The notes beneath the pieces were generated by a model. The model did not search any database. It saw only the letters and a program-made list of their open reading frames with translations, and was not told the DNA's origin. The position numbers were made by a program, and so were the translations under genes. 21,106 bases of DNA from Bacteroidota bacterium (GTDB taxonomy: Bacteria; Bacteroidota; Bacteroidia; B-17B0; Aurantibacillaceae), in contig JANYBY010000349.1 of assembly GCA_025360565.1 (NCBI GenBank), forward strand, positions 1 to 21,106, written 5' to 3'. Shown piece after piece: positions 9,248-17,926 of the stretch. The first letter of the stretch is position 1. Each line of letters starts with the position of its first letter.

Positions 9248-10534
9248 ATGAAAAACCTCATACCCCGATTTTCCGCAAAAGCCCTGATAACAATCATTCT
9301 AACGCTTTTCGCCTTCACAACACAAATTTTTGGACAAGACGGAGCTAAGCTTTTTAAAGCGAAATGTGCAACTTGCCACTCGTCTCACACCGAGAAAAAA
9401 ATTACCGGTCCCGGCCTAAAAGGCATATTTGACCGTGCTCCCAAAGGAGATTGGTTGCACAAGTGGATCATTAATGCTGAAAAAGTGATCAAGTCAGGCG
9501 ATCAGTACGCTAACAAGATATTTAAAGAGAATGGGTCTGTGATGACTGTTTTTGAGGGCGACCTTACTGATAAAGATGTTGACGCGATTTTGGCTTTTGT
9601 TAAAGGTCCTGCACCGGTTGATCCAAGTGCTCAGCCGGACCCACCAACGGGCGACGGGGCAGTTGCAAGTGCAGAAAAAGGAATGTCAATTGAGCCACTT
9701 TATTTGACCCTTGGTGTAATTGTTATTTTATTGATCTTGATCGGTGCTTTCCGCAGTGTTAGAACAACGATGCAAAACGCTACTAACCGCAGCGAAGGAA
9801 AACCTGAAAATCCGGATATTACCTTTGCACAGGAAGTAAAACAATGGATGGCAGGGCACCGCCGCTTTGTTGGAGTGTGTTTACTCATTATCGGTTTTAT
9901 GGGAATGAAATCCTGTTGGGATGCTTGCTACGACATTGGCGTATATTACGATTGGAAAACGAAAAAAGGGTATAAGCCTGAACAACCAATAAAATTTTCG
10001 CACAAATTACACGCTGCCGATAACGAAATAGCTTGTCAGTATTGCCACAGTTCGGTTGAAAAATCACGTCACGCCGGAATTCCATCTGTAAACATTTGTA
10101 TGAACTGTCACAAAGGAATTCAATCAGGCCCTCAATACAAAGAAAAAGAAATTGCGAAAATTTACGAGGCCGCGGGTTTTGACCCAAAAACTTCCACTTA
10201 CGATAAAACAAAAGAAAGCCCTTTAGCTTGGATAAAAGTTCACAATTTACCTGATCACGTTTATTTTAATCACTCGCAACACGTGGTTGTGGGTCAGATC
10301 AAATGTGAAACTTGTCACGGTGATGTAAAAGCGATGACGGTTGCTGAACAAAAAAATCCTTTAACTATGAAATGGTGTATTGAATGTCATCGTCAAACAG
10401 AAGTGGCAATGGCCGGAAATGCGTATTACGACCGATTACACAAAGCTTTAAAAGAAAAGTATGCCGGACAATATGATGTGAAATTCACAGTTGAAAAAAT
10501 TGGCGGTTTAGAGTGTGGTAAATGTCACTATTAA
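9248..10534 (+). CDS. actA: Alternative complex III subunit ActA, six-heme cytochrome c
   Basis: Multiheme c-type cytochrome of alternative complex III, which carries electrons from the Fe-S clusters of ActB toward ActE or the oxidase on the periplasmic side. The 428-residue product has a signal peptide (about 1-30, ending F-G-Q). A class I monoheme cytochrome domain follows, with C-A-T-C-H at 40-44 and a probable axial Met at 99. Then come a Pro/Asp/Ala linker, two hydrophobic segments (about 150-168 and 207-224) and a multiheme domain. That domain has CxxCH motifs starting at residues 263, 284, 353, 377 and 423, the last at the very C-terminus. ATG 9248 is preferred over the in-frame GTG 9191 because it begins directly at the signal peptide and leaves a normal leader after the putative promoter. 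It is the first operon gene, 33 bases before actB. ActA is usually described as pentaheme; here a sixth heme sits in the fused N-terminal domain. Confidence 0.92.
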   Translation: MKNLIPRFSAKALITIILTLFAFTTQIFGQDGAKLFKAKCATCHSSHTEKKITGPGLKGIFDRAPKGDWLHKWIINAEKVIKSGDQYANKIFKENGSVMTVFEGDLTDKDVDAILAFVKGPAPVDPSAQPDPPTGDGAVASAEKGMSIEPLYLTLGVIVILLILIGAFRSVRTTMQNATNRSEGKPENPDITFAQEVKQWMAGHRRFVGVCLLIIGFMGMKSCWDACYDIGVYYDWKTKKGYKPEQPIKFSHKLHAADNEIACQYCHSSVEKSRHAGIPSVNICMNCHKGIQSGPQYKEKEIAKIYEAAGFDPKTSTYDKTKESPLAWIKVHNLPDHVYFNHSQHVVVGQIKCETCHGDVKAMTVAEQKNPLTMKWCIECHRQTEVAMAGNAYYDRLHKALKEKYAGQYDVKFTVEKIGGLECGKCHY

Positions 10535-10567
10535 AAAATAACAAGATTAAAGAATTTATATAACGTA

Positions 10568-13500
10568 ATGTCTATGTCGAAAAAATACTGGAAAGGCCTG
10601 CCGGAACTTAATAACAGCCCCGAGTTTCAAGAGCAATCAAAGAACGAGTTTGCTGAATCTCTTCCGATGGATGAGTTTTTAAGCAGCGACGATGCTGAAA
10701 AAAGCGGCACCTCGCGTCGTGACTTTTTAAAAGTAATGGGCTTTTCAACAGCGGCAGTTGCTTTAGCAGCCTGCGAAACACCTGTTATTAAATCAATTCC
10801 TTATTTAGTAAAACCTGAAGAAGTTACTCCGGGGGTTGCTAACTTTTATGCTACTACTTTTTACGATGGACATGATTACGCCGCTATTTTAGTTAAAACA
10901 CGCGAAGGTCGTCCAATAAAAATTGAAGGAAACGATTTAAAAGGCATGGCGCATAGCGGTACCAACGCCCGCGTTCAGGCTTCCGTTTTAGGATTGTATG
11001 ATGGAGCCCGTTTACGCGGCCCATTGGTTAAAGGAAAAGATGCTACCTGGAAAGCGGCCGATGATGCAGTTGCAGCGGCATTAAGCGGTGGTGCAATCAG
11101 GATCTTAACTTCAACAATTATCAGCCCTTCAACAAAAGCGGTTATTGCTGAATTTATAGCCAAATACCCAAATACTGAACATGTTACTTACGATGCTATT
11201 TCTTACAATGCATTAGCAAAAGCAAATAAAAATGTATGGGGCAAATCTGTTGTTTCTTCATACGATTTTAGTAAAGCAAAAATTGTTGTAGGCATTGCTT
11301 GTGACTTTTTAGGAAACTGGATCTCGGGCGAAGAGTTCTCAAAACAATACGCTAAAAACCGTAAAGTTTCTAAAGAGAACCCGGAAATGAGTCAGCATTT
11401 TCATTTCGAAAGTACTTTATCATTAACCGGTGCCAACGCCGATTACCGTTACGCTGTTAAACCAAGCGAATTAGGAAAAGTTACTGCCGCTTTATATAAC
11501 GAAGTTGCCGCAGGTACTTCAAACGCAAAGGTTTCGGCTGATGAAAAAATTGAAAATGCCGATGCTGTAAAAGCGATCAAAAAAGCAGCAGCAAAATTAA
11601 TTGAGAACAAAGGAAAATCGCTGGTGGTTTCGGGAATTAATGACGAAGGAATTCAAACATTGGTTAACGGAATAAATAAAATGCTCGACAACTACGACAA
11701 GACAGTTGATGTTGTAAATCATTTAAATTTAAAACAAAGCGACGATAAAGAATTTGCGGAACTGATTTCAGAAATGGCATCAGGCAAAGTAAATGTGTTA
11801 ATGACCTATAATTGTAATCCGGTTTATACTGCTCCGGCAGAATTAAAATTTGCCGAAGCAATTACTAAAGTGCCAACGGTGGTTTCTTTTTCGCAAGTGC
11901 AAGATGAAACTGCAAAGTACGCTACCGTTGTTTGCCCCGATAATCATTATTTAGAATCGTGGGGAGATGCAAATCCTCGCCGCGGATGGTTTACTTTACA
12001 ACAACCAACAATCAATCCTATTTTTGCTCAGCCTCGCCACGAAGGCACTCGTCAGTTTCAACAAAGCATTTTAAAATGGTCGGGTGCAAAAACCGATTAT
12101 TTAACTTATTTACAAGGATATTGGAATAATAGTGTATTCCCTAACCAAGGTAAGTTTGGCGATTTCGCTACTTTTTGGGCTAACGCATTGCACGATGGCG
12201 CTGTAAAAACATACATCCATAAAGATGTTGTTATTGCCCCAATGGCAAAGGATTCAACAGGAAAAATTGTGATGACAGGTTCTGCAAATGTTGTTGCCCC
12301 ATTGTTTGACTCAACAGGGACGGAAATACCTGAAGTTGAAATTGCAAAAGTTGCCACTGCAGAGCCTCTTCCAACACCAGATTATAATAAAGCCGCTTCA
12401 ATGGCTACATCCGTAAAGGGTTCAGGACTTGAATTATTTGTTTACGAAAAAATTGGTTTAGGTAACGGTAACTATTCTAATAACCCTTGGTTAATGGAAT
12501 TACCGGATCCTATCTCTAAAGTTACATGGGATAATTACGTAACCATGAATCCTATTGATGTAAAAAAATTAGGCTTTCATGAAATGTTACGTCAGGATAT
12601 TGACGGAAGTGTAGCTGAATTAACTGTTAATGGCGTTACCATTAAAGTTCCGGTATATCCTCAGCCGGGTCAGGCCGTAGGTTCAATTGGTTTAGCAATG
12701 GGTTATGGTAGAAATCTTTCAAACTTAAAAGTTGCGAATGGTGTAGGTGTAAACGCTTTCGGATTTTTAACTATAATCAACGAAACTATTCAGCCAATAA
12801 ATACCAAAGTAAGTATTAAAACAACTTCTGAAACGCATCGTTTTGCGGCAACGCAAATTCAACATACCATTATGGGTAGGGAGGAATTTATTTTGCGCGA
12901 AGTATCGTTAAAAGAATTTGCGGCAAAAGATAAAAATTATTGGAATGCCCCTGTTGAAATTGAAGTTCATGGAAAAGGTAAAACACATGTAAATGAAGTT
13001 GATCTTTGGGCAGCGCATCCGCGTCCCGGCCACAAATGGGCTATGAGCATAGATCTGAATTTATGTTTTGGTTGCGGCGCTTGCGTTGTAGCTTGTACAT
13101 CTGAAAATAACGTTGCAGTTGTTGGTAAAACCGAAGTTTCTAAATCACGCGATATGCATTGGTTGCGTATTGATAGGTATTACAGTTCAGACATGAACAC
13201 GCGTAAAGGAAAAGAAGAAAATGTTGGATATAAAGAAACATATATTGAAATGGAAAACCCTTCGGCTAATCCGCAGGTAACTTTCCAACCAATGATGTGC
13301 CAACACTGTAACCACGCTCCTTGCGAAACAGTTTGTCCGGTTTTAGCCACCAGTCACAGTACCGAAGGATTGAACATGATGGTTTATAACCGTTGTATTG
13401 GTACACGTTATTGCGCTAACAACTGTCCATTCAAAGTTCGTCGTTTCAACTGGTTCAATTATAACGGTAACGAATGGTTTAAAGATGTTAATCCGGCTCA

Positions 13501-13888
13501 GCAAGAATTAGGCCGTATGGTTTTAAATCCTGATGTAGTTGTTAGAAGCCGCGGTGTAATGGAAAAGTGTTCAATGTGTACACAAAAATTACAAGCCGGT
13601 AAATTAGTTGCTAAAAAATCCGGTATGCCTTTAGTTGATGGTTCAGTTAAAACCGCTTGTCAGGCAGCTTGTTCTACTGATGCAATTATTTTTGGAGACC
13701 TTAATGATACTGAATCGCAAATTGCAAAACACAGGGCTGATGAAAGAAGTTATTTCCTTTTAGAAGATGTAGGTGTAAAACCAACTATTTCTTACAAAGT
13801 AAAAGTAAGAAATCAGGAAGAGCCGATGAAGTTTGAAAAAACAGCTTCGGCAAAACACGAAGGAAAAAAAGAAGAAAAACATTCGTAA
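10568..13888 (+). CDS. actB: Alternative complex III subunit ActB, Tat-exported Fe-S lipoprotein
   Basis: Peripheral Fe-S subunit of alternative complex III that takes electrons from quinol oxidised at ActC and passes them to ActA. At 1,106 residues it fuses two parts. It opens with the extended Tat-variant leader (Y-W-K-G-L-P-E-L-N-N, then S-R-R-D-F-L-K with Arg50-Arg51) and a lipobox L-A-A-C at 66-69, so a lipid-anchored Tat substrate is likely. Residues about 75-800 resemble a molybdopterin oxidoreductase but lack the N-terminal Cys-rich 4Fe-4S motif, as expected for the cofactor-free ActB domain. The C-terminal part holds four ferredoxin-type cysteine groups: C-F-G-C-G-A-C from 833, C-Q-H-C from 911, C-I-G-T-R-Y-C from 943, and C-S-M-C from 1001 with C-Q-A-A-C from 1031. 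The third group has Thr where a 4Fe-4S motif has Cys, consistent with the single 3Fe-4S cluster known in ACIII. ATGs at 10568 and 10574 are both possible starts. Confidence 0.95.
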   Translation: MSMSKKYWKGLPELNNSPEFQEQSKNEFAESLPMDEFLSSDDAEKSGTSRRDFLKVMGFSTAAVALAACETPVIKSIPYLVKPEEVTPGVANFYATTFYDGHDYAAILVKTREGRPIKIEGNDLKGMAHSGTNARVQASVLGLYDGARLRGPLVKGKDATWKAADDAVAAALSGGAIRILTSTIISPSTKAVIAEFIAKYPNTEHVTYDAISYNALAKANKNVWGKSVVSSYDFSKAKIVVGIACDFLGNWISGEEFSKQYAKNRKVSKENPEMSQHFHFESTLSLTGANADYRYAVKPSELGKVTAALYNEVAAGTSNAKVSADEKIENADAVKAIKKAAAKLIENKGKSLVVSGINDEGIQTLVNGINKMLDNYDKTVDVVNHLNLKQSDDKEFAELISEMASGKVNVLMTYNCNPVYTAPAELKFAEAITKVPTVVSFSQVQDETAKYATVVCPDNHYLESWGDANPRRGWFTLQQPTINPIFAQPRHEGTRQFQQSILKWSGAKTDYLTYLQGYWNNSVFPNQGKFGDFATFWANALHDGAVKTYIHKDVVIAPMAKDSTGKIVMTGSANVVAPLFDSTGTEIPEVEIAKVATAEPLPTPDYNKAASMATSVKGSGLELFVYEKIGLGNGNYSNNPWLMELPDPISKVTWDNYVTMNPIDVKKLGFHEMLRQDIDGSVAELTVNGVTIKVPVYPQPGQAVGSIGLAMGYGRNLSNLKVANGVGVNAFGFLTIINETIQPINTKVSIKTTSETHRFAATQIQHTIMGREEFILREVSLKEFAAKDKNYWNAPVEIEVHGKGKTHVNEVDLWAAHPRPGHKWAMSIDLNLCFGCGACVVACTSENNVAVVGKTEVSKSRDMHWLRIDRYYSSDMNTRKGKEENVGYKETYIEMENPSANPQVTFQPMMCQHCNHAPCETVCPVLATSHSTEGLNMMVYNRCIGTRYCANNCPFKVRRFNWFNYNGNEWFKDVNPAQQELGRMVLNPDVVVRSRGVMEKCSMCTQKLQAGKLVAKKSGMPLVDGSVKTACQAACSTDAIIFGDLNDTESQIAKHRADERSYFLLEDVGVKPTISYKVKVRNQEEPMKFEKTASAKHEGKKEEKHS

Positions 13889-13919
13889 TAATTTAAGAAT
13901 TAAAATATAAAAAGATAAT

Positions 13920-15314
13920 ATGCACGCAGAATCGGAAATCAGGATACCCTTAATATTAGGTAGTAAAACTTACCGAAATATTACCGACGATATTATTGCT
14001 CCAATAGAAGGAAAAGCAGCTCGCGGTTGGTACACGCTAACTACAGTTTGCGCCCTTTGTTTTTTATGGGGAATAGGTTGTTTATCCTATACCATTGGTG
14101 TTGGTATTGGTGCTTGGGGAAGTAATAACGGTGTTGATTGGGCTTGGGATATTACAAACTTTGTATGGTGGATCGGTATTGGTCACGCCGGCACTTTAAT
14201 CTCGGCTGTGTTATTATTATTCCGTCAAAAATGGCGCATGGCCATTAACCGTTCTGCAGAAGCCATGACAATTTTCGCGGTACTTTGCGCGGCCATTTTC
14301 GTAATGTTACACACGGGTCGTCCTTGGTTAGATTATATGTTGTTCCCTTTACCAAATCAATTCGGTTCGTTGTGGCCAAACTTTAACTCACCCTTGTTGT
14401 GGGACGTTTTTGCGGTATCAACTTATATGACCGTATCAATTGTGTTTTGGTACATTGGTTTAATTCCTGATTTTGGTATGATTCGCGATCGCGTTATCAA
14501 ACCTTGGCAAAAGAAAATGTACGGCTTCCTTTCATTCGGTTGGGGCGGTAGTGCCCGTCACTGGAGCCGTTTTGAAGAAGTATCATTGGTACTTGCAGGT
14601 TTATCAACCCCGCTTGTATTCTCGGTTCACTCCATTGTATCTATGGACTTTGCCACCTCCATATTACCGGGATGGCACACAACAATTTTCCCGCCTTATT
14701 TCGTTTCCGGTGCCGTATTCTCGGGCTTCGCAATGGTATTAACGCTAATGTTAGTGGTTCGTAAAATTTATAAATTAGAACATTATGTAACTATAAAACA
14801 TATTGAGTACATGAACATTGTAATTATTGTTACAGGTTCAATAGTAGGTGTTGCATACTTAACCGAATTATTTGTGGCTTGGTACAGCGGTGTAGAGTGG
14901 GAGCAATATGCATTCTTAAATCGTGCTACCGGACCATTGGCATGGAGTTACTGGATCATGATGTCATGTAACGTATTATCACCGCAATTATTCTGGATCA
15001 AAAAAATACGCACATCAATTTGGGCAACTTTTATTTTATCCATTGTGGTAAACATCGGTATGTGGTTTGAGCGTTTTGTGATCATCGTTCCAACATTGTG
15101 CCGTACATTTTTACCGTCAACCTGGAACACCTATACACCTTCATTTATCGATATCGGAATTTTTGTTGGAACTATTGGAATGTTCGGTATGTTCTTCTTA
15201 TTGTTCTCACGTTTCTTCCCTGTAATTGCGCAGGCCGAATTAAAAACAATTTTAAAACAATCCGGCGAATCACAAAAGAAAGCGGCGGCAACAAGTAACG
15301 GTCACGGACATTAG
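13920..15314 (+). CDS. actC: Alternative complex III subunit ActC, NrfD-like membrane protein
   Basis: Integral membrane subunit of the NrfD/PsrC family, thought to carry the periplasm-facing quinol oxidation site of alternative complex III. The 464-residue protein has an N-terminal hydrophilic arm (about 1-35) followed by roughly ten hydrophobic segments. Family motifs visible are G-I-G-H-A-G-T-L with His89 and L-H-T-G-R-P-W with His131, together with the segment R-Q-K-W-R-M after the second helix. It starts 31 bases after actB in an A/T-rich spacer without an obvious Shine-Dalgarno. Its placement right after ActB matches the physical ActB-ActC contact known for the complex. The homologous ActF lies three genes further on and differs in lacking these two motifs. 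Confidence 0.94.
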   Translation: MHAESEIRIPLILGSKTYRNITDDIIAPIEGKAARGWYTLTTVCALCFLWGIGCLSYTIGVGIGAWGSNNGVDWAWDITNFVWWIGIGHAGTLISAVLLLFRQKWRMAINRSAEAMTIFAVLCAAIFVMLHTGRPWLDYMLFPLPNQFGSLWPNFNSPLLWDVFAVSTYMTVSIVFWYIGLIPDFGMIRDRVIKPWQKKMYGFLSFGWGGSARHWSRFEEVSLVLAGLSTPLVFSVHSIVSMDFATSILPGWHTTIFPPYFVSGAVFSGFAMVLTLMLVVRKIYKLEHYVTIKHIEYMNIVIIVTGSIVGVAYLTELFVAWYSGVEWEQYAFLNRATGPLAWSYWIMMSCNVLSPQLFWIKKIRTSIWATFILSIVVNIGMWFERFVIIVPTLCRTFLPSTWNTYTPSFIDIGIFVGTIGMFGMFFLLFSRFFPVIAQAELKTILKQSGESQKKAAATSNGHGH

Positions 15315-15316
15315 AA

Positions 15317-15366
15317 ATTTTAGAAGTAAGATTTTTAGAATTAAGAATTTTAAATAGAAAATAGAA
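15317..15366 (+). repeat. Degenerate A/T-rich direct repeats in the actC-actD spacer
   Basis: Three related 14-15 base units follow one another: ATTTTAGAAGTAAG at 15317-15330, ATTTTTAGAATTAAG at 15331-15345, and a looser unit from 15346. The last part, AATTTTAAATAGAAAATAGA and one further A, reappears with one indel and one mismatch at 17887-17908 upstream of ctaC. Function is unknown; it may be simple A/T-rich slippage or an mRNA leader that favours ribosome binding. Confidence 0.4.
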
Positions 15367-15377
15367 CTTTAAAAAAT

Positions 15378-15947
15378 ATGGCAAATAACAAACATATCAT
15401 TCACGGCGTTTTTGGCGATGAAGTGCCAATGATGGAAGCGTGTAAAAAATTAAGGGCTGTGGGTATTCGCATTCACGATGTATTTACCCCTATGCCCATT
15501 CACGGTATTGATAGCGTTATCGGTTTACCGCGTACTCGTATTTCTATTTGCGCTTTTATTTACGGATTAATTGGGTGCTCATTAGCAACCTGGATGATGT
15601 GGTACATGATGGTGCACGATTGGCCGAATGATATTGGCGGAAAACCAAACTGGAAATATTATTTTAATATTCCCGCTTTCATTCCTATTACTTTTGAATC
15701 TACTGTATTTTGTGCCGCTCATGGCATGGCGCTAACTTACATTTTACGCTGCTGGTTAGTACCTGGCGCAAGAGCAAAAAATCCTGATCCGCGTTCAACC
15801 GACGATAAATTTGTTGTTTATTTAGAATTAAACGATGAGCAAGCAAAAAAAGCGGAAGAAATTTTAAAAAGCAACGGAGTAGAAGAAGTAAATCACAAAG
15901 GCACTTACGTTGTTGAACCTGCATATGTTTACGAAGAAACACATTAG
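15378..15947 (+). CDS. actD: Alternative complex III subunit ActD (DUF3341)
   Basis: Small membrane subunit of alternative complex III. The 189-residue product has the typical layout of an N-terminal soluble domain (about 1-55, opening G-V-F-G-D and containing H-D-V-F-T-P-M-P-I-H-G), two transmembrane helices (about 55-78 and 98-122), and a C-terminal soluble domain ending in V-N-H-K-G-T-Y-V-V-E. It has no cofactor-binding motif. In the known structure this subunit contacts the integral membrane core; its precise role is unclear. It lies 63 bases after actC, one of the two longest spacers in the operon, and only 11 bases before actE, which suggests coupled translation with actE. Confidence 0.92.
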   Translation: MANNKHIIHGVFGDEVPMMEACKKLRAVGIRIHDVFTPMPIHGIDSVIGLPRTRISICAFIYGLIGCSLATWMMWYMMVHDWPNDIGGKPNWKYYFNIPAFIPITFESTVFCAAHGMALTYILRCWLVPGARAKNPDPRSTDDKFVVYLELNDEQAKKAEEILKSNGVEEVNHKGTYVVEPAYVYEETH

Positions 15948-15958
15948 TATTTTTAAAA

Positions 15959-16600
15959 ATGAAGAAACAATATAGAACTATAAAATTTGCTTTTGGATTT
16001 GCCCTGTCAGGTTTAATACTTGCAGGTCTTACGTCCTGCGGCAAAAAGGATGAGAACAGTCCGGGTGTAGAATTTATGCCGGATATGTATCGTTCAAACT
16101 CATTGGAGTATTATCAAACGCATACGGTTGATGGGCAAACAGAAATGAATGCGAAGCTTCCGGTAAAAGGAACAGTTGCAAGAGGATTTTTGCCTTACGC
16201 TTACGAAAATAATACCGAAGGGTACGAAAAAGCAGGATTAAATTTAAAAAATCCTTTAACTGAAAAATCGCGCGAAGAATACGAAAAAGAAGGAGAAGTT
16301 CTTTACGGAAAATTTTGTGTTCATTGCCACGGTGCAACTGGCGCAGGAGATGGAAAAGTGGGCGGTAAATTACCGGGCCCGCCGCCGGCATACAGTTCTT
16401 TAAAAATTACCGAAGGTAAAATGTTCCATACCATTACTTATGGCAAAGGTACCATGGGGGCGCATAATAGTCAGTTAACACAAGAGGAGCGTTGGAAATT
16501 AGTTTACTACGTACAAAAATTACAAGGGCCGCCAAAAGGAGCCGCAAGCGATAGTTTAAAAACTGCCGCTGTTACACCAACTGTTGCCGCTAAAAAATAA
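15959..16600 (+). CDS. actE: Alternative complex III subunit ActE, monoheme cytochrome c lipoprotein
   Basis: Periplasmic monoheme cytochrome c that probably acts as the exit of ACIII toward CuA of the oxidase. The 213-residue protein has a lipoprotein signal peptide with lipobox L-T-S-C (Cys27, followed by Gly), so it should be anchored by lipid. A stretch common to ActE proteins (F-M-P-D-M-Y-R-S) follows. The heme motif C-V-H-C-H is at 120-124, and a likely axial Met at 166 lies in the G-T-M-G-A-H segment. The C-terminus is an Ala/Thr/Lys-rich tail. In the Flavobacterium supercomplex the ActE heme is close to the CuA centre of subunit II, and ctaC here is two genes downstream. The ATG at 15959 is the only start that keeps the full signal peptide. 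Confidence 0.93.
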   Translation: MKKQYRTIKFAFGFALSGLILAGLTSCGKKDENSPGVEFMPDMYRSNSLEYYQTHTVDGQTEMNAKLPVKGTVARGFLPYAYENNTEGYEKAGLNLKNPLTEKSREEYEKEGEVLYGKFCVHCHGATGAGDGKVGGKLPGPPPAYSSLKITEGKMFHTITYGKGTMGAHNSQLTQEERWKLVYYVQKLQGPPKGAASDSLKTAAVTPTVAAKK

Positions 16601-16628
16601 TATTAATAAAATTTAAGAGAGCTAAAAT

Positions 16629-17864
16629 ATGAACACCGACAAATTAAATTTTACAGTTCCTTCAAAAGCAAAATTATTCGCGTTCGCCTTAATGGCAGTG
16701 GGTTTAATATCTATCATCATGATGTTTATGATGGATAAAGGAAACGAGGAAGAACATTATCACGCGGGTACACGCGCATGGAGCAACGTATTTGCCGGCT
16801 CTTTTTTCTTTATGGCACTGGCTTTGGCTGCGGCATTCTTTTTAGGATTGCAGTATGCCGCTGAAGCAGGATGGTCAACCACCATTAAGCGTGTTATTGA
16901 AGCCGTAACCATGTATTTACCTTGGGGATTAAGCTTTATGATGTTGATATTTGTTATTGGGCAGTTTCATGGTAACCATATTTATCACTGGATGGCGGAT
17001 GGCGTTGCTACTGAAGGAAGCGAAAATTACGATGAGGTAATTGCAAATAAGATCGGGTACTTCGGCGTTTTTTGGTGGGTACGCACAATTCTTTACATGA
17101 TCGGTTGGTTATGGTTTACTTTTAAATTACGCAGCAATTCGTTGAACGCAGATAAATTGGATATTGATGTAAACAACAGTTTCCACTGGAAGAACGTAAA
17201 AATAGGCGCCTGGTTCATGGTATTATTTGCCGTTACCTCTTCAACCGCGTCGTGGGATTGGGTAATGAGCATCGATACACACTGGTTCTCTACTTTATTC
17301 GGATGGTATATTTTTTCCGGAATGTGGATCAGTGCCATTGTTGCAATTACAATTTTAGTGATCTGGTTAAAAAAATTAGGGTATTTAGAGTTTGTTATGG
17401 AAAGCACCATCCACGATATTGGTAAATGGATGTTCGCTATTTCTTTTTTATGGACCTACCTTTACTTCTCTCAATTCATGCTTATCTGGTATGCCGATAT
17501 TCCTGAAGAGGTTGTTTATTTTCAAACACGTTGGGAAAGTTATAAAACCCTTATGTGGGTAGTGTTCTTTATCAACTTCGCGTTTCCAATGGTAATGTTA
17601 ATGAGTCGCGATTCAAAACGTAATTTCTTCTTCTTAATGTTCATTGGCACAATTATTTTTATTGGTCACTATTTAGATATCATTATGATAGTAATGCCTG
17701 GCACAGTAGGCCATAGCTGGACAGGCTTAAGCTGGATGGAATTCGGAACGTTTTTCTTTTTCCTTGGTTTATTTATTTATGTTGTGTTGAACGCTTTGGC
17801 AAAGGCGCCTCTGCTTGTAAAAAATCACCCTTTCTTACAAGAAAGTTTACACCACTCAACCTAA
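16629..17864 (+). CDS. actF: Alternative complex III subunit ActF, second NrfD-like membrane protein
   Basis: Second polytopic NrfD-like subunit of alternative complex III, paired with ActC in the membrane core. The 411-residue product has a short N-terminal arm and about ten hydrophobic helices. Identifiable features are the Y-H-A-G-T-R-A-W-S-N segment between the first two helices, a Q-F-H-G-N-H-I-Y-H-W motif, the S-S-T-A-S-W-D-W-V-M-S-I-D-T-H-W-F-S-T block, and a loop with D-I-P-E-E-V-V-Y-F. That block and the W-Y-A-D-I-P-E-E sequence are characteristic of ActF in Bacteroidota. ActF is not thought to oxidise quinol; a role in proton movement has been proposed but not settled. It starts 28 bases after actE. 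Confidence 0.93.
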   Translation: MNTDKLNFTVPSKAKLFAFALMAVGLISIIMMFMMDKGNEEEHYHAGTRAWSNVFAGSFFFMALALAAAFFLGLQYAAEAGWSTTIKRVIEAVTMYLPWGLSFMMLIFVIGQFHGNHIYHWMADGVATEGSENYDEVIANKIGYFGVFWWVRTILYMIGWLWFTFKLRSNSLNADKLDIDVNNSFHWKNVKIGAWFMVLFAVTSSTASWDWVMSIDTHWFSTLFGWYIFSGMWISAIVAITILVIWLKKLGYLEFVMESTIHDIGKWMFAISFLWTYLYFSQFMLIWYADIPEEVVYFQTRWESYKTLMWVVFFINFAFPMVMLMSRDSKRNFFFLMFIGTIIFIGHYLDIIMIVMPGTVGHSWTGLSWMEFGTFFFFLGLFIYVVLNALAKAPLLVKNHPFLQESLHHST

Positions 17865-17886
17865 TATAATAAAGACAAAAAAGTAA

Positions 17887-17908
17887 AATTTTAAAATAGA
17901 AATTAGAA
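17887..17908 (+). repeat. Copy of the actC-actD spacer motif upstream of ctaC
   Basis: This 22-base A/T-rich segment matches 15346-15366 with one indel and one substitution. Both copies sit in the two longest spacers of the operon (62-63 bases), just before actD and ctaC. The A/T bias makes chance similarity possible. Confidence 0.35.
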
Positions 17909-17926
17909 ATACAAAAAATAAATAAG

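Noticed and set aside
10568..13888. ActB as an active molybdenum enzyme (polysulfide or nitrate reductase type)
   Set aside because: The N-terminal cysteine motif for a 4Fe-4S cluster is missing, the Fe-S part is fused in the same chain, and the gene lies among the full ACIII set.
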